A stretch of DNA of 64,000 bases from contig NZ_CP081299.1 of the NCBI RefSeq assembly GCF_019711195.1, forward strand, positions 5,366,501 to 5,430,500, read 5' to 3'. Positions 43,652 to 53,202 of this stretch are shown piece after piece. The notes below the pieces were generated by a model, which saw nothing but the letters and a program-made list of their open reading frames with translations, searched no databases and was not told the DNA's origin. How positions within the stretch are numbered: position 1 is the stretch's first letter; the number at the start of each line of letters is the position of its first letter. The translations under genes and the position numbers were made by a program. Source of the stretch: Dyadobacter sp. NIV53 (lineage in GTDB: Bacteria; Bacteroidota; Bacteroidia; Cytophagales; Spirosomataceae).

Positions 43652-46534
43652 ATGAGCGAGTACAGTCATAAGGAGATAGAAAAGAAATGGCAGGATTATT
43701 GGGAAAGTAATCAAACTTTCAAAGTTGAAAATCATTCTGATCTTCCTAAATATTATGTGTTGGATATGTTTCCTTATCCTTCCGGTGCCGGTTTACATGT
43801 GGGGCATCCGTTAGGGTACATTGCATCGGATATTTATTCCAGATATAAAAGACTGAAAGGATTCAATGTTTTGCACCCGATGGGTTTCGATAGTTTCGGG
43901 CTTCCAGCTGAGCAATATGCTATTCAGACAGGCCAGCATCCTGCTGTTACCACCGAGCAAAATATTACCAGATATATTGAACAACTGAAAAACCTTGGTT
44001 TCAGTTACGACTGGAGCCGCGAAGTCCGCACCTCTGATCCGTCTTATTACAAATGGACGCAATGGATTTTTATGGAACTTTTCAATAGCTGGTATAACAA
44101 CGATACACAGCAGGCAGAGGCCATTGAAACATTAACTGCAAAGTTTGAAAACTATGGTAACAGTCATGTAAACGCTCCTTGTGATGAGGATACACCGGCT
44201 TTTACCGCGCAAGAATGGAATGTTTTTACCGAAGAAGAACAATATAAAATTACGCTTAAATACCGCCTGACTTATGTAGCCGATGCAACCGTAAACTGGT
44301 GTGCAGCATTGGGTTCTGTATTGTCCAATGATGAGGTAAAAGACGGCGTATCAGAGCGTGGCGGTTATCCTGTCGTGCAAAAATTAATGCGCCAGTGGAT
44401 GATGCGTATCACTGCCTACTCACAGCGCCTTTTGGATGGACTGGATACCGTAGAATGGACTGATTCCTTAAAAGAACAGCAAAGGAACTGGATCGGAAGG
44501 TCGGTAGGAGCTCTTGTTAAGTTTGAAATAGAAGGAAAGGGAAGAATGGAGGAAAGGGAGGAACGGAATGATGCCACCCTTCCTTCTTCCCCTTCCTCCA
44601 TTCCTCCCAATTTTTCCCCAATAATTGAAGTCTTCACCACTCGTGTTGATACGATTTATGGAGTTAGTTTCATGGTAATAGCACCGGAACATGAATTGGT
44701 AGACGTAATTACCACGCCGGAGCAGCGTGCTGAGATTGACGCATATATTGATATGACCAAAAAGCGGTCGGAGCGTGACAGGATGTCGGATGTGAAAACG
44801 GTTTCAGGTGCTTTTACGGGCGCTTATGTGATCAATCCTGCGAATGATGAAAAAGTGCCGGTTTATATCGCTGACTATGTTTTGGCAGGATATGGAACTG
44901 GTGCTGTGATGGGAGTTCCATCGGGTGATCAGCGTGACTGGAACTTCGCCAAACATTTTGATCTGCCTATTATTCCGATTCTGGACGCGCAAAAAGAAAT
45001 TGATATCCAGGCTGATGCAACGAAAGAAGGCCAGTATATCAATTCAGGAATGATCAACGGAATGAAGTTTAATGAAGCCAATAAAACATTAATTGAATGG
45101 CTTGAAGAAAGAGGAGTTGGAAAAGGAAAAATCAATTACCGTTTGCGTGATGCCGTATTTGGCCGTCAGCGTTACTGGGGTGAACCTGTGCCGGTTTATT
45201 ATAAAAATGACAGCACCGGACAACCTATACCTTATTTACTGGAAGAAAGTGAATTGCCACTGAATTTACCGGAAGTAGATAAATACCTGCCAACAGAAAG
45301 CGGAGAGCCACCATTGGGTAGGGCAGAAGGCTGGGAACATGGCACAGGTAATGCTTACGAACTGAGCACCATGCCGGGCTGGGCTGGCAGCAGCTGGTAC
45401 TGGTACCGTTACATGGATTCCAAAAATGACGAAGAGTTTGCATCAAAAGAAGCGATTGATTACTGGCGTAATGTGGATTTGTACATTGGCGGTACTGAAC
45501 ATGCCACAGGACATTTGTTATACAGTCGTTTTTGGAATAAGTTTTTGAAAGACAGAGGGTTTGTTCCTGAGGAAGAGCCTTTCAAAAAACTGATCAACCA
45601 GGGGATGATCCAGGGACGGAGCAGTTTTGTGTATCGGGTAAAAAGCGAAGAGTTTAGTAAGCCGGTTTTTGTAAGTGCAGGATTGAGATCACAATATGAA
45701 GTCACTGCTTTGCACGTAGATGTGAATATTGTTGAAAATGATATTCTTGATATTGAAAAATTCAAAGCAACCCGTTTTGATATATCGGCTGAAAATGCAG
45801 AGTTTATCCTGGAAGACGGAAAATACCATTGCGGTGTGGAAGTAGAAAAAATGTCTAAATCCAAGTTCAATGTTGTGAACCCGGATGACATTGTGACTAA
45901 ATATGGTGCAGATACTTTGCGGCTATATGAAATGTTTCTTGGGCCATTAGAACAGGCAAAACCCTGGAATACAAATGGCATCGACGGAACATATCGTTTT
46001 ATCCGTAAATTCTGGCGTTTGTTTTATTCTGAAACCGGGCAATGGCTGGTAAAAGAGGAAGCCGCGAAGCCGGAAGAGTTGAAAGTATTGCACAAGACAA
46101 TCAAAAAGATCGAAGAGGATATTGAGCACTTTTCTTTCAATACTGCTGTGAGTGCGTTTATGGTTTGTGTAAATGAACTGGGTGCCCTGAAATGTCATAG
46201 TAAGGCTGTGTTGCAGGAGTTGGTTGTGTTGCTTTCTCCTTACGCTCCGCACATAACAGAAGAACTTTGGGATGCACTGGGCAATGAAAAGGGAATGGTT
46301 TCTAAAACAGCTTTCCCAAAATTTGAGCCTCAATATGTTGTGGAAGCTATTTTTGAATATCCAATCCAGATCAACGGAAAAGTGAGGATTTCTTTGCCAT
46401 TTGCATTGGATACTACGCCTGCCGATATTGAAAAGGAAGTACTGGCTAATGAAACGGTTCAGAGATGGATGGAAGGAAATGTAGCTAAAAAGGTTATTGT
46501 TGTTCCAAAACGTATTGTAAACGTCGTTATTTAA
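43652..46534 (+). CDS. leuS: Leucyl-tRNA synthetase with unusual insertion in the editing domain
   Basis: LeuRS charges tRNA-Leu. The class I motifs are the HVGH form of HIGH near residue 50 and KMSKS near 733. The first ATG (43652, MSEYSHKEI) follows a TTG six bases upstream that was rejected. The long inserts near residues 150-200 and 650-735 are common in Bacteroidota LeuRS. At residues 294-323, just before the editing-domain motif VFTTRVDTIYG, about 30 residues of low complexity (EGKGRMEEREERND then Ser/Pro-rich) are encoded by a long purine/pyrimidine palindrome; this is not a usual part of the family. The frame stays open. Confidence 0.95.
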   Translation: MSEYSHKEIEKKWQDYWESNQTFKVENHSDLPKYYVLDMFPYPSGAGLHVGHPLGYIASDIYSRYKRLKGFNVLHPMGFDSFGLPAEQYAIQTGQHPAVTTEQNITRYIEQLKNLGFSYDWSREVRTSDPSYYKWTQWIFMELFNSWYNNDTQQAEAIETLTAKFENYGNSHVNAPCDEDTPAFTAQEWNVFTEEEQYKITLKYRLTYVADATVNWCAALGSVLSNDEVKDGVSERGGYPVVQKLMRQWMMRITAYSQRLLDGLDTVEWTDSLKEQQRNWIGRSVGALVKFEIEGKGRMEEREERNDATLPSSPSSIPPNFSPIIEVFTTRVDTIYGVSFMVIAPEHELVDVITTPEQRAEIDAYIDMTKKRSERDRMSDVKTVSGAFTGAYVINPANDEKVPVYIADYVLAGYGTGAVMGVPSGDQRDWNFAKHFDLPIIPILDAQKEIDIQADATKEGQYINSGMINGMKFNEANKTLIEWLEERGVGKGKINYRLRDAVFGRQRYWGEPVPVYYKNDSTGQPIPYLLEESELPLNLPEVDKYLPTESGEPPLGRAEGWEHGTGNAYELSTMPGWAGSSWYWYRYMDSKNDEEFASKEAIDYWRNVDLYIGGTEHATGHLLYSRFWNKFLKDRGFVPEEEPFKKLINQGMIQGRSSFVYRVKSEEFSKPVFVSAGLRSQYEVTALHVDVNIVENDILDIEKFKATRFDISAENAEFILEDGKYHCGVEVEKMSKSKFNVVNPDDIVTKYGADTLRLYEMFLGPLEQAKPWNTNGIDGTYRFIRKFWRLFYSETGQWLVKEEAAKPEELKVLHKTIKKIEEDIEHFSFNTAVSAFMVCVNELGALKCHSKAVLQELVVLLSPYAPHITEELWDALGNEKGMVSKTAFPKFEPQYVVEAIFEYPIQINGKVRISLPFALDTTPADIEKEVLANETVQRWMEGNVAKKVIVVPKRIVNVVI
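44533..44617. repeat. In-frame palindromic insertion inside leuS
   Basis: A purine-rich arm (GGGAAGAATGGAGGAAAGGG within 44540-44559) is followed by a pyrimidine-rich arm (CCCTTCCTCCATTCCTCCC within 44590-44608) that is its inverse at about 25 of 30 positions, allowing G-U pairs in RNA. The loop is around AATGATGCCA. Flanking GGAAA and TTTCC extend the symmetry. The unit is close to 90 bases, keeping frame. Confidence 0.85.
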
Positions 46535-46545
46535 GACTTAAGTTA

Positions 46546-46601
46546 ATATAAAAAGAGAAGGCAATTGCAAAACCAGCGATTGCCTTCTCTTTTTATATGT
46601 A
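46546..46601 (+). terminator. Intrinsic terminator of leuS
   Basis: AAAAAGAGAAGGCAATTGC pairs with GCGATTGCCTTCTCTTTTT around a short loop; the T run completes it. It follows the leuS stop by 12 bases and can also act on the convergent gene. Confidence 0.93.
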
Positions 46602-46627
46602 TATCAGAATTAGAAAAATACTGCTGC

Positions 46628-47008
46628 TTAATTCATGGATATTACTCGTTCAGGGTGTTTTTCATTTACTTCTACCTTTTTAATTTGTTTTTCGCCATCG
46701 CTCATAATTTGTAAAGTATACTCACCGGTCGGTAGTTCATTTACATCCAGGGAACGTCGGAATTTTGTTTCATTTTTGTTAACTACTTCCTGATACAGAA
46801 TATTTCCTCTTTTGTCCTGAAGCTGAATTACTGTCAGTTTCTCATTATACTTGTTTACATTGACATTAATTTTACCAGTTTTGGTCGCGTAGATCCCGGT
46901 TCCAAATGCAGTAACTTTCTTTGTTTTTTTGTCTTCTGCTGAGGCGCTGAAAGCGAGCACGGTAGTAAGAGCTAATGCGTAAATGAAATTTTTTGCTGAA
47001 GTTTTCAT
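46628..47008 (-). CDS. Small secreted protein (DUF3244-like)
   Basis: The 126-residue product has a signal peptide ending FSASAE near residue 25, followed by one beta-sandwich-like domain with a closing LPTGEYTLQIMSDGEKQIKKVEV segment, similar in look to T9SS-associated or DUF3244 domains. No function is known. Its promoter has an exact TACATTTG -7 box at 47074-47081 and a perfect 19-bp palindrome just upstream of it, so it is probably under specific repression. Confidence 0.75.
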   Translation of the reverse strand: MKTSAKNFIYALALTTVLAFSASAEDKKTKKVTAFGTGIYATKTGKINVNVNKYNEKLTVIQLQDKRGNILYQEVVNKNETKFRRSLDVNELPTGEYTLQIMSDGEKQIKKVEVNEKHPERVISMN

Positions 47009-47073
47009 GGCTGTTTAAATTTTGAATGATCCGGCTCTCCGGTGTTTGGCTAATTGTTCATTTAAGAACAGGA

Positions 47074-47081
47074 CAAATGTA
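47074..47081 (-). promoter_or_regulatory. -7 promoter box of the small secreted protein gene
   Basis: Minus strand TACATTTG, an exact TANNTTTG match, 66 bases before the start codon. Confidence 0.6.
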
Positions 47082-47095
47082 AGTGCAATGATCAC

Positions 47096-47114
47096 TACTA
47101 TGCAATGCATAGTA
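47096..47114. promoter_or_regulatory. Perfect 19-bp palindromic operator
   Basis: TACTATGCA, one central base, then TGCATAGTA. It sits 14 bases upstream of the -7 box, over the -33 region, as expected for a repressor-binding site of a dimeric winged-helix regulator (MarR/PadR-like size). Confidence 0.75.
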
Positions 47115-47259
47115 CATGAATGGTTTTATTTTAAAATAAACGGTAACTATTTAATTATCAAGAGAATTGCGGCTCGATAAGGCCAGAAGCACCTTAGGCA
47201 GCGAGAAGGGCCGGCGACCGGTTTTAATAAGAATGGATTTCAATTTATGGAAAAACAAA

Positions 47260-47297
47260 AAACCTATTTAATCGGCAGTGCGCCTTTAAATAGGTTT
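47260..47297 (-). terminator. Minus-strand intrinsic terminator with no obvious gene
   Basis: AAACCTATTTAA pairs perfectly with TTAAATAGGTTT. On the minus strand it is followed by a T-rich stretch (TTTTGTTTTT). It lies between two minus-strand genes but 180 bases beyond the terminator of the upstream one. Confidence 0.8.
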
Positions 47298-47469
47298 GAA
47301 TGTCTAGTGTGTTAATGAAGTAAACTTATAAAACGATGAAGTGTATTTCAGTTATTGATGAAATGTTTTATAGTAATGTGTATAGCTGTATTAATCTAAA
47401 AGTGTGTGTTTCCAGTTAAGACTGCCCGGTTTCTGATCGGTCACAAATTCTGAGAAAATAAATAAAAAA

Positions 47470-47511
47470 TAAAAAAAGACACCTGTAGCTAATTTTTGGC
47501 TACAGGCGTCT
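47470..47511 (-). terminator. Intrinsic terminator of the sugar-phosphate isomerase gene
   Basis: AGACACCTGTAGC pairs with GCTACAGGCGTCT and is followed on the minus strand by T7, 25 bases past the stop. Confidence 0.93.
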
Positions 47512-47535
47512 AGTGTTTATTACCAGCTTTTCTGA

Positions 47536-48394
47536 TTATTCTTTCAATCCTTTGATGTAGGCGATCGTTACCGGTATCTGTTTGATATAAGACGGGCTTT
47601 CGTCTTCAATAAAATAATGTTTGATTCCGGCTTTTTTTGCAGCTTTCAAAACAGCCGGGATGTCAATCGAACCTGTTCCAAGTGCCACGTCGTTGGTCGT
47701 TGGAGTTCCGCCCGACAGATCACCTTTCACACCTTTTTTCAGATCCTTTAAATGCATCAGTTTCCAGCGGTTACCATATTTAGTTAAAAGCTTTGCCGGA
47801 TCCTGCCCAGGAAAAGCAACCCATAAAATATCCATTTCGAAGGATACATATTCCGGATTTGTATTTTTTACAATATAATCAAACAAAGTGCCGTCAGCAT
47901 AAGGAACGAACTCGAAACCATGCGTGTGGTAACAAAGTGTAATTCCGTTCTCTTTAAGGATTTTACCTGACCTGTTAAAATCTTCCACAGCTTTTTTTGC
48001 CGTTTCCAGGTCGAATGTTTTTTCATGAGGGATCCATGCTACCATCACGTATTCCGCACCCAGAATTTTGGCATTTTTAATGGTTTCGTCGGTACTGGCT
48101 GCCAGCATTTTATAGTCAGCCCCAATAGACTTCATTTTTATTCCTCTTTTATCCAGCTGTTTACGCAGTTCTTCGGTCGACATTCCGTTGAGCGGTCCTC
48201 CTTCCATTTCAGTAATACCAAAAGACTGAATCGTATCCAGTGTTGCTTCTATTCCTTTGGGCCAGCTCTCCCGAAAAGTATAAGCCTGAACCCCGACAGG
48301 ATTTGTATATAGTGCTTTTCCGGATTGGGCAAAACCTCCGTGGCTTAACAAAGCACCCAGAAATATAGCTGCCAGTCTTTTTTGTTTTGTTCAT
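47536..48394 (-). CDS. Secreted sugar phosphate isomerase/epimerase; apparent frameshift in the signal peptide
   Basis: This xylose-isomerase-like TIM barrel protein (about 285 residues) has PVGVQAYTFRESWP near its N-terminus, ITEMEGGPLNG, CYHTHGFEF with metal-type His, EMDILWV, and LMHLKDLKKG and HYFIEDESP near the end, all usual in secreted isomerase-like proteins of Cytophagales. The ATG at 48394 opens MNKTKKTG and then runs out of frame; the main frame needs the signal sequence LAAIFLGALLSHGGFAQ that is encoded just downstream. Removing one base from the T4 run at 48385-48388 (or adding two to the T6) gives MNKQKRLAAIFLG and an intact gene. Confidence 0.85.
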
Positions 48395-48834
48395 ATTGTA
48401 AAGTTTTAGCGTTTTTTGAATAAATTATTCATTGTCAGTATGTCAATAATTTTCAGGATATAATTCTAAATGGTATTGTCATTTCTAACTAAAAAGATCA
48501 ACGGTCTTTAAAACCTACTCGTTGTATAAATGACAGATTACATACAATATATACGTCATGAGCCAGTCGATACTTCTATTTATATTGGTAAAATCATATA
48601 AATTATTAAAAGTGACGATGCTGAAAAATGAGGTGATGAATATATCTACCTGAAGTAAATAAATGCGTATTTGGGTACTTTGGTAAAATAATATATGGTT
48701 TAATTTGATATTAACTATAATAAAATCCTGATTAAAGTTATTTCACTTGCATGTGAACTTGAATTATGATAATCTACATTTGTAAAAACAGGCAGAGTCC
48801 TGGGAATGATCTAACTGATAATAAACCAATAGGA
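48395..48834. other. Divergent intergenic region with promoter of the M20 gene
   Basis: These bases separate the isomerase and amidohydrolase genes. The only element seen is TACATTTG at 48775-48782, an exact -7 box that places the transcription start before the ATG at 48835 and argues against an upstream start at 48766. Confidence 0.5.
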
Positions 48835-50292
48835 ATGAAGAAGATTAATTTGGGATTTCTGACTTTATTAAGTCTGAGTACTTTTACAACTTACGGACAA
48901 ACAACGGTCACAAAAGAACAAAAAGAAGTTATTGTCAGTCTCGACAAGAAAAAAGACCATTATGGCGATGTTTCAAAAAAAATCTGGGATCTGGCAGAAG
49001 TTGGCTATATGGAAGTGAAGAGTTCGGCGATCCTTGAAGAAGAATTGGAAAAAGAAGGCTTCACATTGGAAAAAGGTGTTGCCGGCATTCCTACTGCATT
49101 TGTGGCTACGTATGGAAAAGGAAAACCGGAAATCAGTATCCTGGCTGAATATGATGCGCTTCCGGGTATGGCGCAGGAAGCCGTTCCGGAGCGGAAAGTT
49201 ATTGAAGGACAAAAAGCCGGTCATGCATGCGGACATCATCTTTTTGGGACCGGATCAGTGGCGGCCGCAATTGCAGTAAAAGAATGGCTGAAACAAAATG
49301 GGAAAACAGGTACTATTAAATTAATGGGCTGCCCCGCAGAAGAAGGTGGCTCGGGAAAAGTATATATGGTAAGAGAAGGCGTGTTCAAAAATTCGGACAT
49401 TGTTTTACACTGGCATCCGGGAGATCATAATTCTGCAAACCCGATGTCATCACTTGCAAATATTTCCGCCAAATTTCGTTTTTACGGCGTTGCTGCCCAT
49501 GCTGCCGGAGCTCCTGAAAAAGGCCGTTCGGCATTGGATGGTGTGGAAGCAATGGACTATATGGTAAATATGATGCGTGAACACGTCCCGCAGGATACCA
49601 AGATTCATTATGTAATAACCCGGGGTGGAGAAGCGCCAAATGTTGTTCCTGCTTTTGCAGAAGTTTACTATTATGCGCGTCACAGCAATAGGGACGTTGT
49701 GAAAGGTGTTTGGGAAAGAATCATGGAAGCTGCCAAAGGTGCAGCTATGGGAACAGGTACAAAAGTTGAAGTAGAAGTTACTGGCGGCGCTTACGATTTA
49801 CTGCCGATTGAATCTCTTTCACGTGTTTTATACAAAAATCTTGAAGCTGTTGGAGGTGTAAGCTATACGCCGGAAGAGATTTCATTTTCAGAGAAAATCA
49901 TTGCCTCACTAACGACTTCAGAAGGCGCAAAACCTACATACACAGATGCTGCCGCAGTTACGCCGTTCTCTGCAAACCCGGAAGCGCTCGGTGGGTCAAC
50001 AGATGTTGGTGATGTAAGCTGGGCTGTCCCAACAGTCGGATTTGGGGCTGCAACCTGGGTGCCCGGTACACCAGCACATAGCTGGCAGGCAGTAGCTGCC
50101 GGTGGAACCGACATTGGAAAAAAAGGTATGATGGTGGCTTCCAAAACGCTTGCATTGACGGCCATTGATCTGTTCAAAGATCCTGCTTTAATCGAAAAAG
50201 CCCACGCAGACTGGCTAAAAGCAAGAGGTGCCAACTTTAAATATGATGCAATGGTTGGAGATCGTAAACCGGCATTAGATTACAGAAAGTAA
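48835..50292 (+). CDS. M20-family amidohydrolase (AbgB-like), secreted
   Basis: From ATG 48835 the 485-residue protein has a signal peptide MKKINLGFLTLLSLSTFTTY then GQ. It belongs to the M20 aminoacylase/AbgB group: metal and catalytic motifs are EYDALPGM near residue 102, GHACGHH near 125, CPAEEGGSGK near 160, and a lid-domain segment VAAHAAGAPEKGRSALDG near 220. AbgB cleaves p-aminobenzoyl-glutamate; here the substrate is open, perhaps a peptide or N-acyl amino acid outside the cytoplasm. An A8 run near codon 47 is correctly in frame. Confidence 0.88.
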   Translation: MKKINLGFLTLLSLSTFTTYGQTTVTKEQKEVIVSLDKKKDHYGDVSKKIWDLAEVGYMEVKSSAILEEELEKEGFTLEKGVAGIPTAFVATYGKGKPEISILAEYDALPGMAQEAVPERKVIEGQKAGHACGHHLFGTGSVAAAIAVKEWLKQNGKTGTIKLMGCPAEEGGSGKVYMVREGVFKNSDIVLHWHPGDHNSANPMSSLANISAKFRFYGVAAHAAGAPEKGRSALDGVEAMDYMVNMMREHVPQDTKIHYVITRGGEAPNVVPAFAEVYYYARHSNRDVVKGVWERIMEAAKGAAMGTGTKVEVEVTGGAYDLLPIESLSRVLYKNLEAVGGVSYTPEEISFSEKIIASLTTSEGAKPTYTDAAAVTPFSANPEALGGSTDVGDVSWAVPTVGFGAATWVPGTPAHSWQAVAAGGTDIGKKGMMVASKTLALTAIDLFKDPALIEKAHADWLKARGANFKYDAMVGDRKPALDYRK

Positions 50293-50378
50293 CCAGAACT
50301 TCGGCTTTCGGCCGTCGGCAATCGTTCAATTAATATCCAAAATGGATTTATCCGATTGCCGAAAGCCGATGTTAATAT

Positions 50379-51754
50379 TTAAAATCCGTCTGCCTTAATT
50401 TCTTTTTCAGTTATCTCGCCATATTTTTTAACCTGTTCTTTGATCTCACTGGCTTTTCCGACCAATACAAATTGCAGTTTTTCTTTCGGAAAATAGTTGG
50501 CAATAATTTCTTTGGCTTGCGCAGTCGTCAGTCCGTCTACTTTGGTTTGAAAAGTATTGATATAATTTTCATCAAAATTGAATACAAACATATCTGTCAG
50601 CAAACGTGCCAATGCACCGGCAGATTCATAATTCGGCGGAAAGTCTCCCTTTACGTACGATTTGGCCGAAGCAAGCGTAGTTTCATCAATGCCGGATTTA
50701 TGCAGGCTATCCAGTACACTTAAAGCCATATCAATAGCCGGAACTGTACTTGCGTTTTTGGTAAAAGTGCTGATCGCAAATGTTCCGGCATATTTATAAC
50801 GTGAAAACCTGCTGCTTGCACCGTAAGTTAAACCTGAATTTACACGCAGAGCATCATTAAGCCATGAAGTAAAACGTCCGCCCAGAATCGTATTCACAAC
50901 CATAATCGGCACATAATCAACTGAATTATAATCGACACCCTGTCCGCCAATTAAAAAAGTAGTTTCTCTTGCATCTTCTTTGTTGACCAACAGAACACGG
51001 CTTTTTTCGAAAGTTAGGTCAGGAGCAACACGTTTGATCATTCTGGATTCTGCTGTTTTCCATTCTCCGAAAAGACCTGTAATCTTTTTTTCATATCAGC
51101 CGTTTTGAAATCGCCGACAACGGCAATCGCACCCTTTCCTGTGGTGTAATTGCTTGTATAAAAAGATTTTACGTCTCCTGCCGAAATTTTATCAACAGTA
51201 GATTTGATACCATCACCCGGAGTTGCGTAAGGAAAGTTTTTGAATACAAATTCATTAAAATAATTTCCTATAACCGTTCGCGGGCTTTCTTTTTGCTGTT
51301 CCAGTTCGAGCAATGTCCTTTGTTTGTGTTTATCAAACTCTGTAATATCAAAAACAGGAAACATCAAAACCTGCTGAATGATATCAAAAATCTTATCCTG
51401 GTCTTTCACGGCAAAAGAAGACGTAACACCCGAATTATCTTTACTGATATAAGTCCGCAGATCAGCACCAACAAAATCCGTCATTTCTTCTATCTGGGCT
51501 TTTGTATATTTTTTTGTGCCAAATGTTAAAGCATCTGCGGTAAGGCTGGCTAATCCATAACGTTCGCTGTCATGGATCGAACCTGCATCAAATACAGCTG
51601 AAACGTTGATAAGCGGGACTTCATGCTGTTCCATAAGAAAGACAGTCAGTCCGTTTTTTAGTTTGAATTTTTCGTATTTGGGTACTTTAAAATTATTCTG
51701 GGCAATGGCTGATATGGAGATCATCGCGAACAGCACAAAGATGATATGTTTCAT
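50379..51754 (-). CDS. M16-family peptidase-like protein lacking the zinc motif; apparent frameshift
   Basis: The N-terminal part (51038-51754) has a signal peptide ending SAIAQ and an M16 alpha domain, but GLASLTADAL stands where HxxEH should be, so it is the inactive partner type. The frame stops after DFKTADMKKRLQV. The C-terminal domain (50379-51041) continues in the other frame. If the T7 run at 51085-51091 (A7 in the gene) had eight bases, the product would read DMKKKITGLFGEWKTAESRM and be 458 residues, the normal size. It follows the active M16 gene by 47 bases, as in known alpha/beta pairs. Confidence 0.87.
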
Positions 51755-51801
51755 ATTTTTTCTAATAAATAGATTCTTGTGTTTTAGTGAATTTCAGGCC
51801 T

Positions 51802-53139
51802 TTACTTAGTCGAAACCTTTTCCGCTTTTTCCGGTAATAAATATCCGACAGTCCTGTTTCTTTCAGTAAAATATTTGCCAGCAATTCGTTTGATATCTTC
51901 TGCTGTCACTTTTTGATATTCTTGTGGTGCATCAAACATTTTCCGGTAATCGCCAAAAAATACATCATACGTTCCCAGGCTATTCGATTTCCCATTGATC
52001 GTTTCCAAAGAATGATAGAATTCCATCAGTTTCTGGTTTTTAACTTTTTGCAGTTCTGCTTCCGACACGCCATTTTTAGCAATATTGTCAATTTGTGAAA
52101 GTACCGCCTTTTCCAGATCCTGTGCAGAAATACCGTTTCCGGCAATCGCATAAATGTTGAAAAGGTTAGGATCAAAGCCTTCTCCCAAAAATGTAAAAAC
52201 CCTGGAAGCAATGGTTGTGTCCATCACAAGCGATTTTACAAGTCGTGAGGAATTACCGGAAGATAATATACTGCTGAACAAATCCAGTGCATAATAATCC
52301 TCATGTCCGGTTTGTGGAGTATGATAAGCAAGCAATACGTTAGGTGTAGAAATGTCTTTATAGGCCGTAACCCTGCGTTCTCCGTTTTGCTGAGGTTCGA
52401 TGGTCCGTATTTTTTGAGGCAATGCGCCTGCTACGATTGGAGCCATATATTGGTCAGCCAGTTTCCGTACCTGATCTAATGTAATATCTCCTGTAACAAC
52501 CACAGTAGTGTTATTGGGTGAATAGTACGTTTTGAAATACGTTTCCAAATCCTTTTGCGTCCAGCTTTTAATGTCTGATTCAAAGCCAATTACAGGAAAC
52601 ATATAAGGATGTTCCTGAAAAGCTACGGATTGTACTAATTCTCCGATTAATCTATAATTGCTGTTTTCAAGGCCTGTACTGCGTTCTGAAAGCACGACAC
52701 CTCTTTCACTTTCAACCATTTTCGGATCAATACTCAGATCAGCAATCCGGTCAGATTCCAGTTTGAAAATCGTTTCAAGTGCATCTTTTTGAAACCAGTC
52801 CGTATATACTGTTACGTTCTCGGTTGTGTATGCATTATTGGAACCACCGTTTGCTTCCATAACCTGGTCGAATTGCTTAGGGCCGTAGTTTTTGGAGCCG
52901 TTGAACATCATATGCTCAAAGAAGTGGGAGAGGCCTGTAATGCCATGGACTTCATTGCGTGAACCCACTTTCCAGAACAGGTACATGTTGGCAGTTGGAA
53001 TGGAATGATCTTCCAGAACCAGAAATTTCATGCCATTTTTCAACGTAAAGGTCTTAACATCATCAGTTTTAGTTTGCGCAAAAGCAGTACCGGACCAGGC
53101 AAGCATTGCCGCTCCCAGCAGGAATTTTCGTAGCCTCAT
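51802..53139 (-). CDS. M16-family zinc metallopeptidase, active subunit
   Basis: This 445-residue secreted protein has a signal peptide ending GTAFAQ, and the inverted zinc motif HFFEHMMF near residue 67 (HxxEH) with the distal Glu in the SERGVVLSE region near 145. The second M16 domain is closed by GYLLPEK. It resembles YmxG/PqqL-like processing peptidases that pair with an inactive partner, here the next gene on the same strand. Substrates are likely periplasmic peptides. Confidence 0.92.
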   Translation of the reverse strand: MRLRKFLLGAAMLAWSGTAFAQTKTDDVKTFTLKNGMKFLVLEDHSIPTANMYLFWKVGSRNEVHGITGLSHFFEHMMFNGSKNYGPKQFDQVMEANGGSNNAYTTENVTVYTDWFQKDALETIFKLESDRIADLSIDPKMVESERGVVLSERSTGLENSNYRLIGELVQSVAFQEHPYMFPVIGFESDIKSWTQKDLETYFKTYYSPNNTTVVVTGDITLDQVRKLADQYMAPIVAGALPQKIRTIEPQQNGERRVTAYKDISTPNVLLAYHTPQTGHEDYYALDLFSSILSSGNSSRLVKSLVMDTTIASRVFTFLGEGFDPNLFNIYAIAGNGISAQDLEKAVLSQIDNIAKNGVSEAELQKVKNQKLMEFYHSLETINGKSNSLGTYDVFFGDYRKMFDAPQEYQKVTAEDIKRIAGKYFTERNRTVGYLLPEKAEKVSTK

Positions 53140-53202
53140 CTATTATGTTTTGTTAATTGTATTGTAATAATACTGAAAAATGACCAAGTCTGGTTTGAAA
53201 AC

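Noticed and set aside
45460..45981. Long antisense frame within leuS (173 codons)
   Set aside because: It lies opposite conserved leuS sequence, with no family resemblance; a codon-bias shadow.
47160..47225. GC-richer patch with AGGCC/GGCC-like words, considered as an RNA gene
   Set aside because: No cloverleaf or consistent stem found; too weak to report.
48766..48834. Upstream start for the M20 amidohydrolase
   Set aside because: The -7 box lies at 48775-48782 and a proper signal peptide begins at 48835.
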